Assembly: GCA_020047775.1 (NCBI GenBank)
Contig: JAIFNK010000067.1
Location: 1-16,575 of the forward strand
Reading direction: 5' to 3'
DNA: 16,575 nucleotides
Origin: Akkermansia sp.
GTDB lineage: Bacteria > Verrucomicrobiota > Verrucomicrobiia > Verrucomicrobiales > Akkermansiaceae
Both the position numbers and the translations under genes were made by a program. The notes below the pieces were generated by a model. That model was not told the DNA's origin and did no database searches. It saw nothing but the letters and a program-made list of their open reading frames with translations. This document shows, piece after piece, positions 1 through 6,281 of the stretch (positions are counted from its first letter, which is position 1; each line of letters starts with the position of its first letter).

Positions 1-2
1 AG

Positions 3-62
3 TGGACAGCCGTCGGGCTTGAGAGCAAGCCCCGCGTCTTCCCCACCGGGATTCCGGATTAA
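3..62 (+). CDS. 3' end of an unidentified plus-strand gene (partial)
   Basis: Reading frame 3 is open from the left edge and ends at a TAA, giving 19 residues that finish ...RVFPTGIPD. The frame has the G/C-rich third codon positions seen in the other genes of the window, whereas frame 2 stops at once and frame 1 runs on into the antisense of the Lys/Ala-rich gene. Its TAA overlaps the stop codon (TTA on this strand) of the convergent BlaI-type gene. Too little is present to name a product. The assignment rests on codon character only, so a chance open frame cannot be excluded. Confidence 0.4.
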   Translation, partial: WTAVGLESKPRVFPTGIPD

Positions 63-847
63 TTCTTCGCTGCTTTTTTAGCGGCTTTCTTGGCAGGAGC
101 TGCCTTTTTAGCGGGGGCTTTCTTGGCGGGGGCTGCCTTTTTAGCGGGTGCTTTCTTTGCAGGAGCGGCTTTCTTGGCGGCCTTCTTGGCAGGGGCGGCC
201 TTTTTTGCCGCCTTCTTTGCAGGAGCGGCCTTCTTGGCAACCACCTTCTTCGCCGCTTTTTTAGCTACCTTTTTGGCGCTGTTAGCGACTTTCTTCGCCG
301 CCTTCTTGGCTGCCTTTTTAGCAGGAGCCTTTTTGGCGGGGGCTTTGGTTGCCGCTTTTTTGGCCGCCTTTTTGGCCGGGGCTTTTTTAGCCGGGGCTTT
401 CTTGGCAACTTTCTTCACGGCTTTTTTTGCAGGTGCCTTTTTGGCAGCTTTCGTCGGTGCTTTTTTTGCAGCCATTGTTTTGTGTCGTTGGAGTTCGCGT
501 TCGATGTTTGTTTTCTCTTCCGGCGTCAATGTGCCGGCGGAGAGGATAGCGAGGAGCGCCTCACCGAGGCGTCCTCCAAAAGCGTTAGTCAGGAAGTCGT
601 GGGTCGCGCGCTGCACGATCACTTCCTGGGAGTAGGCCGCCTCATAGACATGCGCCCTGCCGACCAAGGCGCGCTTCACGAGGCTTTTTCTCTCGAGGCT
701 CTGCATCACGGATAGAACCGTGGTGTAGGCCCGGTCCTTGCGGTCGGGAAGCGTCTCATGTACGGCAGCTACCGTAGAGGGGCCCTCATGCCACAAAACG
801 GATAGGGCTTGAAGTTCGAGATTGGATGGATGGATGGGCCGCGCCAT
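59..847 (-). CDS. BlaI/MecI-type repressor fused to a histone H1-like Lys/Ala/Pro tail
   Basis: Residues 1-123 form a complete BlaI/MecI/CopY-type winged-helix repressor: an N-terminal HPSNLELQALSVLWHEGPST segment, the DNA-recognition part around RAYTTVLSVMQSLERKSLV, and a C-terminal dimerisation part (LGEALLAILS...). Family members are usually about 120-130 residues and end here. This protein continues for 138 residues (125-262) of almost pure AKKA/PAKK repeats, like histone H1 C-terminal domains and bacterial H1-like proteins (AlgP, Hc1). Such tails bind DNA non-specifically. Residue 125 is a Met (codon 473-475) at the head of the tail, so a separate H1-like protein could in principle start there, although no ribosome site is visible. 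The usual BlaR1/M56 sensor peptidase is not in the window. The target genes are unknown; autoregulation is plausible from the family. The start is ATG with GAAGAG 9 nt upstream. Confidence 0.88.
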   Translation of the reverse strand: MARPIHPSNLELQALSVLWHEGPSTVAAVHETLPDRKDRAYTTVLSVMQSLERKSLVKRALVGRAHVYEAAYSQEVIVQRATHDFLTNAFGGRLGEALLAILSAGTLTPEEKTNIERELQRHKTMAAKKAPTKAAKKAPAKKAVKKVAKKAPAKKAPAKKAAKKAATKAPAKKAPAKKAAKKAAKKVANSAKKVAKKAAKKVVAKKAAPAKKAAKKAAPAKKAAKKAAPAKKAPAKKAAPAKKAPAKKAAPAKKAAKKAAKN

Positions 848-900
848 GAATGATGTCTCTTCGCTGCCACGAGGAAACTAGTAGTCAGGATATCCGTCAA

Positions 901-918
901 GTTGAAATGTGTTGAAAT
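901..918. repeat. Direct repeat GTTGAAAT x2, one helical turn apart
   Basis: GTTGAAAT occurs at 901-908 and 911-918, with a 10-bp period, inside the AT-rich 139-bp gap between the thioredoxin-like gene and the BlaI-type gene. The spacing would put both copies on the same face of the helix, as in a repressor operator or an UP-like element. It lies about 55-70 bp upstream of the BlaI-type start codon. The function is inferred from position only, and it does not match the TACAnnnnTGTA-type BlaI operators. Confidence 0.3.
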
Positions 919-986
919 TAAAGAAATCTTAAATATTTTTGGCGGAGCATTCCGATTACTACGAAGACCGTAGCAGGTTGGGAAAG

Positions 987-1961
987 TCACTCTGACAGTC
1001 CGGCGGAGTCGGGACGCTTGATGCGTGGGTCGAGTTTCTTCAGGGCGTCCCACAATGCGTCATCCGACGGATCGCCGTTGAAGAGCACGCGGCCTTCGTT
1101 AGAAATCAGGACGAAGACCGGCAGGGCCTGCACGCGGAGCTCGCGGAAGAGCGGGTTTTCCTTGCGGTCGACCAGCCATGCGCCGGTGGCTTTCCCGCCA
1201 AGCGGATGGATCATGGCGCCCGCGGCGGCGATGATGTCAGGCGTGCTATCAGGAATGAAGGAGGCGACCGCGATGCCGTTTTCTCCGAGCGTCCCCGCAG
1301 TGATGAGGAAGTCCGGCATGCTTGCCTCGCACTCGCGGCTTGCGGGAGACCAGAAGTGCAGGATGAGCGCCTTCTTGTCCTTCATCAGGCTGCTGAGAGA
1401 GACAGGGTCGCCTCCGCCGGTCGCGATGAACTTGGATTCGAAGTCGATTTTCACGGTGCTCATGGATTCCTCAAGGCGCAGTCGTTCGATGTGCGGGGCG
1501 AAGGCGGCTGCCTGGCGGGGGCTGAGCCAGAAGCCTTCGGTGATGTGGGTCTTGAACGATGCCTTGTCGCCTTTCTTGAGGGCTGCGATGGCCCGCACGT
1601 ATTCGGTGATGGCGAGCCAGTCCTCCTTCACGCTGAAAATGGCGGAGTCCTCGATGCGGAAGAGTTCCTGTTGTTTGAGGAACTCCGGCAGCATCGCGGC
1701 GATGGCGTCGTCCTCGCGGCGGTCGATGTGATAGAGGAAGCGGGCCTCGAGGATTGCCTGTTCCTTGACGCCCGCATCCCGCGCGGCGGAGATGACTTTC
1801 CGCAGCTCCTGATCCGACTCACGCTCGGAGAGCAGTTGATCCAGCGCAACCTCGCGCGCCGTTTGTGCGGGATGATCCGGATCCTTGTCGGCCTCTTTGG
1901 TTTCGGCGGCCGCCACGGAGAGGATTGTAAACAGCGAAATGATGGCGGAGCGAGGGTGCAT
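987..1961 (-). CDS. Secreted thioredoxin-fold protein without a CxxC pair
   Basis: This 324-residue protein has an N-terminal signal peptide (RSAIISLFTILSVAAAE, residues 4-20), so it should act outside the cytoplasm. Residues about 30-165 are helical and unrecognised. Residues about 170-312 look like a TlpA/AhpC-type thioredoxin fold: beta strand KKALILHFWSPASRECEASMP (197-216), a later ALPVFVLISNEGRVLFNG segment containing the expected cis-proline (P281). The position of the redox CxxC reads S208-R-E-C211, so only the second cysteine remains. That would not support normal dithiol oxidoreductase chemistry; a monothiol, peroxiredoxin-like or purely binding role is possible. The ATG lies only 9 nt after the T-run of a strong terminator and has no ribosome site. 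It is followed after 139 nt by the BlaI-type gene. Confidence 0.8.
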   Translation of the reverse strand: MHPRSAIISLFTILSVAAAETKEADKDPDHPAQTAREVALDQLLSERESDQELRKVISAARDAGVKEQAILEARFLYHIDRREDDAIAAMLPEFLKQQELFRIEDSAIFSVKEDWLAITEYVRAIAALKKGDKASFKTHITEGFWLSPRQAAAFAPHIERLRLEESMSTVKIDFESKFIATGGGDPVSLSSLMKDKKALILHFWSPASRECEASMPDFLITAGTLGENGIAVASFIPDSTPDIIAAAGAMIHPLGGKATGAWLVDRKENPLFRELRVQALPVFVLISNEGRVLFNGDPSDDALWDALKKLDPRIKRPDSAGLSE

Positions 1962-1970
1962 GGTGACAAG

Positions 1971-2006
1971 AAAAAAGCCGCCGCGAGTGTGGGCACTCGC
2001 GGCGGC
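1971..2006 (-). terminator. Strong intrinsic terminator after the LysM lipoprotein gene
   Basis: Read on the minus strand, GCCGCCGCGAGTG (2006-1994) and CACTCGCGGCGGC (1989-1977) form a perfect 13-bp stem with a 4-nt loop, followed directly by six T residues (1976-1971). This is a textbook Rho-independent terminator 11 nt after the LysM gene stop. Its T-run ends 9 nt before the ATG of the next gene, so it also forms that gene's immediate upstream region. Confidence 0.93.
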
Positions 2007-2017
2007 GGGTTGCGGAT

Positions 2018-2449
2018 TTATTGGACGGGAGGAATGACCATCTTCCTGCCGAGGACGACGGTGTCCTTGGTCATGCCGTTGGCTTGTTTGATGGTGGCTG
2101 AGGGAACCTTGTATTTCGCGCTGATGCCGGAAAGCGTGTCGCCGGCGACGACGGTGTGGATGATGGCGGCACCGTTGGAAGGCCGTGCGGGGGCGGGAGC
2201 GACGGGAATGTCAGGCTGAGTCCCGGCACCGGTCGTGGTCGGAGCGCCGGCGGATGTCGTGCCACTTTCCTCATAGGCCGCCGGTGTGTCGTAGACCGGG
2301 TTGGCAGGTGCGGTGGCCGGTTGATTGACCGCGCCGGCGTCGGCGGTTCCGTAGGGATTGGCGGTGTCGTAGGAGTCGGATTTCTGTGGGGCGCAGGAGA
2401 CAAATACAAAGGCGAGAAGTGAAGGGGCGAGGATGCGGATCGGAGTCAT
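2018..2449 (-). CDS. LysM-domain lipoprotein
   Basis: This 143-residue protein starts with a lipoprotein signal peptide (MTPIRILAPSLLAFVFVSC), with Cys19 as the likely lipidated residue after the VFVS lipobox. Residues 20-95 are a low-complexity Pro/Ala/Thr/Gly linker. Residues 97-141 are one LysM domain (HTVVAGDTLSGISAKYKV...LGRKMVIPP), which binds N-acetylglucosamine chains of peptidoglycan. The expected role is an envelope-anchored peptidoglycan-binding protein; no catalytic domain is present. I chose the ATG at 2449 over one 26 codons upstream because the signal peptide begins there and the extra residues are Arg/His/Pro-rich with no membrane character. A promoter-like element ends 6 nt before this ATG, and a strong terminator follows the stop, so it is probably a single-gene transcript. 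Confidence 0.9.
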   Translation of the reverse strand: MTPIRILAPSLLAFVFVSCAPQKSDSYDTANPYGTADAGAVNQPATAPANPVYDTPAAYEESGTTSAGAPTTTGAGTQPDIPVAPAPARPSNGAAIIHTVVAGDTLSGISAKYKVPSATIKQANGMTKDTVVLGRKMVIPPVQ

Positions 2450-2453
2450 GGTT

Positions 2454-2502
2454 CGGATGTAGCGGTTCGGGGTTGGGTTGTGAAGAGCGGATGTGGCGGT
2501 TC
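2454..2502. repeat. Imperfect 15-bp direct repeat upstream of the LysM gene
   Basis: CGGATGTAGCGGTTC (2454-2468) and CGGATGTGGCGGTTC (2488-2502) match at 14 of 15 positions with a 34-bp period. The first copy covers the candidate -10 box and the second lies just upstream of the candidate -35 box. This arrangement is typical of a two-site operator, but it could also be a local duplication that carried a promoter element. Confidence 0.45.
2456..2484 (-). promoter_or_regulatory. Candidate promoter of the LysM lipoprotein gene (leaderless)
   Basis: On the minus strand TTCACA (2484-2479; 5 of 6 to the -35 consensus) is followed after 17 nt by TACATC (2461-2456; 3 of 6 to -10). The +1 would fall at about 2449, which is the A of the ATG. 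There is no Shine-Dalgarno sequence. This position also argues for the short start rather than the upstream one. The -10 match is weak. Confidence 0.42.
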
Positions 2503-2543
2503 CGCCGCCCTTCCGATGAAACGTCACCGAGCGGAATGTTTAT

Positions 2544-3356
2544 TCAAACCGATTGCGGGCGGAGGCGGAAAAAGCCGCTGGCGGTGGCGGTCGTATGGTG
2601 GGCGAGTTGCTCGAGGGATTCGCCGCGAAGCCCGGCGAGACGCTCTGCGGTGTTACTGATATAAGACGGTTCGTTGCGTTTTCCGCGATGGGGCTCGGGA
2701 GCAAGATAGGGGGAATCCGTTTCAATCATGAAACTTCCAGCGGGACACTTTGCCGCAGTCTCGCGGACTTGATGGGCGGTTTTGAAGGTGGCGACTCCGC
2801 CGAAGGATACCAGTCCGCCGAGATCGAGGACGCGCCTGGCGTTTTCCCACGGGCCGATGAAGCAGTGGAAAACGGCGCGCACCGAGGTATGGTATCCGCC
2901 GTAGATGGCGAGCGCGTCCTGGAACGAGGCGTCGCCCTCGTGGTCCCGCGTGTGGATGACGACATTGAGTGCCGAGGCGGCGGCGAGTTCGAAGTGCTGG
3001 TGGAGAAACCGTCGCTGGCGCTCGCGGAAATTTTCCTCCGTCCAGCCGTCGGGTGCCGGGTGATAGTAGTCGAGGCCGGTTTCACCGATGCCGCAGACGC
3101 GCGGATCATGGGTGAACCCGGCAAGCCGCGTGGTCGCGTCGTCCGGGGCGTGATGGACGTCACAAGGGTGGATGCCGATGCAGGTGTGGACGGCGGGATT
3201 CTCCGCGATGGATAGATTCGCCGGCAAGTCCTCAAGGCTGGTGGCGAGCGAGATCATCCGTGTGACTCCGGCGGCCCGGGCGCGGGCGAGCAGGTCGGGA
3301 ATTTCTGTTGGAGAAAACCGGTGAGAGGCAAGGTGGCAGTGAGAGTCGGTCAGCAT
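2544..3356 (-). CDS. TatD-family metal-dependent hydrolase/DNase
   Basis: This 270-residue protein has the full TatD amidohydrolase-fold signature. The N-terminal DSHCHL supplies H6 and H8, GIGETGLDYY supplies E92, HTRDHEGD supplies H135, FHCF supplies H164, and ETDSPYLAPEPHRGKRNEP supplies D214. All expected metal ligands and the family's C-terminal signature are intact, and the length is normal. Family members are cytoplasmic divalent-metal 3'-5' exonucleases or DNases (TatD, YcfH, YjjV); the sequence does not say which paralogue this is. Its ATG lies inside the end of trpF, with a 7-nt overlap in a different frame, so translation is probably coupled to trpF. Downstream there is a 94-nt gap before the LysM gene with no obvious terminator. 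Confidence 0.94.
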   Translation of the reverse strand: MLTDSHCHLASHRFSPTEIPDLLARARAAGVTRMISLATSLEDLPANLSIAENPAVHTCIGIHPCDVHHAPDDATTRLAGFTHDPRVCGIGETGLDYYHPAPDGWTEENFRERQRRFLHQHFELAAASALNVVIHTRDHEGDASFQDALAIYGGYHTSVRAVFHCFIGPWENARRVLDLGGLVSFGGVATFKTAHQVRETAAKCPAGSFMIETDSPYLAPEPHRGKRNEPSYISNTAERLAGLRGESLEQLAHHTTATASGFFRLRPQSV

Positions 3357-4018
3357 GTCGGTGTGCGGTGCAGGGCGGTGAGAAACGCGGCGACCTTTTC
3401 GAAGTCCTTGATGCCGGGGGAAATCTCCGCGCCCGAGGCGATGTCCAGTGCGGCGGGTTGCACGCTCATCGCGGCGAGTCCGGCGTTTCCGGGGACGATG
3501 CCGCCCGCCAGAATAACAGGTAGCTGCGGATGCCGCCTGCGGAAATCCGAAGCGACCTCCCAGTCGAAGACTTCTCCCGTGCCGCCGTAGATGCCGGGCG
3601 CGTGAGCGTCGAGCAGGATCGCCGCGGCTCCGTACTCGGTCGCGCGATCCAAGTCCGCGAGGGTCTTCACGCCGATGGCCTTAATGAAGGGAATCTCCGC
3701 CTCGCGGAATACGGCGGCATCCTCCGGCGTCTCATCCCCGTGGAGCTGGACCACATCCAGATAGCCCTCGTGCACAAGTCGCAGCGGCAGCTCGGGCGGC
3801 TCGTTGACGAAGACCCCGACGCGCAGGATTTTCCCATCCAGACCTTTCAACCAGATGGCGTCGTCCGACGCGAGGTAGCGCTTCGACTGCGGCCAGAAAT
3901 TCACGCCCAGCGCGTCCACTCCCATCGCGACGAGTCGGTCGGCGTCGGCGCGTGTCGTCACTCCGCAAATTTTGAGGGAGGCGGTGGCGGGGTCGAGGAA
4001 GCATTCGAGCAGCGACAT
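3350..4018 (-). CDS. trpF: Phosphoribosylanthranilate isomerase (tryptophan synthesis)
   Basis: TrpF converts N-(5'-phosphoribosyl)anthranilate to the carboxyphenylamino-deoxyribulose phosphate in tryptophan synthesis. The 222-residue protein shows the single-domain (beta-alpha)8 signature: LKICGVT near the start with catalytic Cys18, VVQLHGDE (89-96), ILLDA with the catalytic acid Asp137, GGTGEVFDW (145-153), ILAGGI (169-174) and ASGAEISPGIKD (194-205), which binds phosphate. It carries about 13 residues before the KICG strand, longer than many homologues. No other trp gene is in the window; instead it is translationally linked to a TatD-type hydrolase. It is the first gene of the minus-strand run, diverging from the DUF485 gene across a 163-bp spacer. 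A weak TACGGT box lies 6 nt before the ATG, and there is no Shine-Dalgarno sequence. Confidence 0.95.
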   Translation of the reverse strand: MSLLECFLDPATASLKICGVTTRADADRLVAMGVDALGVNFWPQSKRYLASDDAIWLKGLDGKILRVGVFVNEPPELPLRLVHEGYLDVVQLHGDETPEDAAVFREAEIPFIKAIGVKTLADLDRATEYGAAAILLDAHAPGIYGGTGEVFDWEVASDFRRRHPQLPVILAGGIVPGNAGLAAMSVQPAALDIASGAEISPGIKDFEKVAAFLTALHRTPTC

Positions 4019-4125
4019 GGAAAGACCGTAGCGAAGAATCGCGGCTTTGAAACCGGGAATTCCGCCGGTGGTCCTGATGGAGGGCTGTTACCCCGAATGA
4101 GTTGATTCCCGACGGGAAATGGTTC

Positions 4126-4154
4126 TTGACGCATGGCGCGGGGCTTCCTGTTCT
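4126..4154 (+). promoter_or_regulatory. actP: Weak candidate promoter for the DUF485-symporter operon
   Basis: TTGACG (4126-4131; 5 of 6 to -35) is followed after 17 nt by TGTTCT (4149-4154; 3 of 6 to -10). This predicts a leader of about 20 nt before the ATG at 4182 with no Shine-Dalgarno sequence. A small inverted repeat TTCCC-GAC-GGGAA (4106-4118) sits just upstream and could be a regulator site. Only the -35 box is convincing. Confidence 0.3.
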
Positions 4155-4181
4155 CATCGCCTAGCCAAACCACCAAACCCG

Positions 4182-4502
4182 ATGTCTCAAACACCACTCA
4201 AGGAGGACGACTTCATCCACAGCGAGAAGTTTCTGCATGAACTGATGACGCGCCAGCTCAAGCTCTCGATTTCCTGTGCCGGCGCGTTTCTCGTGCTGTT
4301 GTTCGGGTTGCCGCTTCTCAATTTCTTCGCTCCGGCATTCATGGCGCAGCGGGTGGGCGGCTTTACGCTGACCTGGTTGATTCTCGGGGTGTTGTTCTTC
4401 CCCTACGTCTGGATCATCGCCCGCGTGTTCATCACCCGCTCGATGGCCCTGGAGGAAGAAGAGGTCCATCACGCCGCCAAGGGCAACAAGCGCCAGTCCT
4501 AA
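4182..4502 (+). CDS. DUF485-type small membrane protein, symporter partner (YjcH-like)
   Basis: This 106-residue protein has a polar N-terminus (HSEKFLHELMTRQLKLS), two strong transmembrane segments (about residues 31-54 and 64-85), and a charged C-terminal tail (ALEEEEVHHAAKGNKRQS). This is the layout of DUF485/YjcH proteins, which are encoded just before ActP-type acetate symporters in many bacteria. Their biochemical role is not firmly known; a stabilising or regulatory role is assumed. The symporter gene follows after 15 nt, so the two are surely co-transcribed. I chose the ATG at 4182; an in-frame ATG 63 nt upstream would add a Pro/Arg-rich stretch unlike the family. No ribosome site precedes either start. 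Confidence 0.78.
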   Translation: MSQTPLKEDDFIHSEKFLHELMTRQLKLSISCAGAFLVLLFGLPLLNFFAPAFMAQRVGGFTLTWLILGVLFFPYVWIIARVFITRSMALEEEEVHHAAKGNKRQS

Positions 4503-4517
4503 CCAATCTTCATCAAC

Positions 4518-6281
4518 ATGAACGTCGATCCCTGGATTCTCGCTTTCTCGGCCATCACTGTGGTCATCACCATCTGGATGGGGTTTCGCTCGGCGAAATC
4601 CTCCAAATCCGCTTCCGATTTCTTTGTCGCCGGCCGGTCCGTTTCCGTCGGGTGGAATGCCTCCGCCATTTCAGGCGAGTATTTAAGCGCCGCCAGCTTC
4701 ATGGGCGTCGCCGGAATGGTGATGCTGTCCGGCTATGACGCGCTGTGGTATCCGGTCTGTTATGCGTGCGGCTATTTGTTCCTGCTGTTGTTCATCGCGG
4801 GGCCGCTGCGACGCTTCGGAGCGTATACCATCCCGGACTTTGCCGAGGGGCGTTATGACTCGCCGGTTTTCCGCAAGATCGCGGTGTGTTTCGTGTTGTT
4901 CATCGGTTTCTTCTACACGATGCCGCAGATGAAGGGCGCGGGCACCACGCTTGCCTACATTTTTCCCGGCCTGCCCTACTGGGTCGGCGTGGCGGTGGTC
5001 GGTGCGGTGATCACGCTCAATGTCGCGCTCGGCGGCATGAAGGGAATCACACTGGTCCAGGCGGTGCAGTATTGGATCAAGATGTTAGCCATTTCGGTGC
5101 CGGTCTTCGTCCTTTTGTCGGTGTTTGGTGGCTATGGAAAGAATCTTTCGCTGAACAAATCCTCCGCCACCTCGCCGCCGGCCATCATACAGACGGTGGA
5201 ACCCGCAAGAACCGAGCGCCAGGCATTGCCTGCCAAAGCTCCATTAGACGAGGCATGGATCGCGCCGTTCGGCCCGCTCACCACCAAGGCCGCCAAAGCC
5301 GCCGGCCTCACTCCGGAGCAGGCCCGACCGCTTTCGCTGCTCTATACGTTCTCCCTGATTGTGGCGCTGGTTTGCGGCACCGCCGGCCTGCCGCACATTC
5401 TTGTGAGGTTCTACACGAATCCGGATGGAGTCGCCGCGAAGAGGACGACCATGTGGGTGATGATCTTGATCGGCGTGTTCTATCTCTTTCCGCCGATCTT
5501 CGGCGTGCTCGGGCGCAATTTCCTGCCCGAACTCTATGATGCGACCGGTTCCAAGGGCCCGGACAAAGTGGTGCTCGAACTGCCGATCCTGATCCGTGAG
5601 AGATACGGCGTGCTGGGGTCCATCCTCAGCGGTATCACCTGCGCGGGTGCGTTCGCGGCGTTCATGAGCACGTTCTCCGGATTGTTGGTGTCGATGACCG
5701 GTGCGCTGGCCCACGACGTTTACGGCCGCATGTTGCGCCCGAACTCCACGCCGGAGCAACGGATGAAGATGTTCAAGTGGTGCGCCATTCTGATCGGTGG
5801 CGTGTCGGTCCTGCTAGGGGCGATGGTGGAGCCGCTGGAAATCAACTTCATGGTCGGCCAGGCGTTCGCGATCGCCGCTGCCAGTTATTTCCCGCTGCTG
5901 TTCATGAGCGTCTGGTGGCGTGGCATGACGATGAAGGGAGCCGCCACCGGCATGCTCACCGGCGGGCTTTCCGCCCTGGTTGCCGCGGCCGTAGTCAATA
6001 TCAGCACGCTCGCCCTGGACAAGGGGCCGATGGGCAAGATCTTCGCCGGGTTCGCAGGCATCAACGATTTCTGGAAAGCTCACCCGCTTCTCCGCATCCT
6101 TTGCGAGCAACCGGCGATCTGGTCCGTGCCGCTGTCCATCGGCCTGATGATCCTCGTCTCCAAGGCCACCCGCAAGACCATCCCTGCGGACATTCGGATG
6201 AAGATGTTAGTTCTCCACGCTCCCGAAGCGCTCGGCCTCAAACAGGAATACATCCAGGAGCACCAAGGACCGGCGCATTGA
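4518..6281 (+). CDS. actP: ActP/MctC-type sodium:solute symporter (acetate/monocarboxylate uptake)
   Basis: This 587-residue inner-membrane protein belongs to the sodium:solute symporter family with about 13 transmembrane helices. Diagnostic stretches are SASDFFVAGRSV...NASAISGEYLSAASFMG (31-63), GGMKGITLVQAVQYW (172-186), GTAGLPHILVRFYTNPDG (287-304), characteristic of ActP/MctC, and AAFMSTFSGLLVSMTGALAHDVYG (380-403), the TM8-like segment that contributes to the sodium site. The preceding DUF485 gene supports acetate or another short monocarboxylate as substrate; propionate or pyruvate are alternatives. No acetyl-CoA synthetase gene is adjacent, unlike E. coli acs-yjcH-actP. The last codon is followed with no spacer by the stop codon of the convergent S8 peptidase gene (TGATCA shared junction), so no terminator fits between them. 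Confidence 0.9.
   Translation: MNVDPWILAFSAITVVITIWMGFRSAKSSKSASDFFVAGRSVSVGWNASAISGEYLSAASFMGVAGMVMLSGYDALWYPVCYACGYLFLLLFIAGPLRRFGAYTIPDFAEGRYDSPVFRKIAVCFVLFIGFFYTMPQMKGAGTTLAYIFPGLPYWVGVAVVGAVITLNVALGGMKGITLVQAVQYWIKMLAISVPVFVLLSVFGGYGKNLSLNKSSATSPPAIIQTVEPARTERQALPAKAPLDEAWIAPFGPLTTKAAKAAGLTPEQARPLSLLYTFSLIVALVCGTAGLPHILVRFYTNPDGVAAKRTTMWVMILIGVFYLFPPIFGVLGRNFLPELYDATGSKGPDKVVLELPILIRERYGVLGSILSGITCAGAFAAFMSTFSGLLVSMTGALAHDVYGRMLRPNSTPEQRMKMFKWCAILIGGVSVLLGAMVEPLEINFMVGQAFAIAAASYFPLLFMSVWWRGMTMKGAATGMLTGGLSALVAAAVVNISTLALDKGPMGKIFAGFAGINDFWKAHPLLRILCEQPAIWSVPLSIGLMILVSKATRKTIPADIRMKMLVLHAPEALGLKQEYIQEHQGPAH

Noticed and set aside
15..32. Hairpin GGGCTTG-AGAG-CAAGCCC near the left edge, considered as a tRNA variable arm or a terminator
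   Set aside because: No T-arm, acceptor stem or CCA end fits a tRNA, no T-run follows on either strand, and the segment reads well as the end of a plus-strand coding frame.
90..635. Plus-strand open frame encoding an Ala/Phe/Leu/Gly-rich repetitive protein
   Set aside because: It is the antisense of the Lys/Ala codons (AAG/GCC read backwards give CTT/GGC). The minus-strand frame has a complete recognisable domain and explains the repeat.
959..973. Small stem CTACG-AAGAC-CGTAG after the thioredoxin-like gene, considered as a terminator
   Set aside because: The stem is only 5 bp and no T-run follows directly on the minus strand.
2495..2509. GGCGG/CCGCC dyad downstream of the TatD gene, considered as its terminator
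   Set aside because: Short stem with no T-run. GC-rich dyads of this size are expected by chance here.
2450..2527. ATG at 2525-2527 giving a 169-residue LysM protein
   Set aside because: It would put 26 polar residues before the lipoprotein signal peptide and hide the lipobox. The ATG at 2449 starts exactly at the signal peptide.
4712..4830. Possible long non-standard insertion in the symporter compared with ActP
   Set aside because: The long loop (residues about 205-270) corresponds to a loop of similar length in E. coli ActP as I recall it, so it is not clearly unusual.
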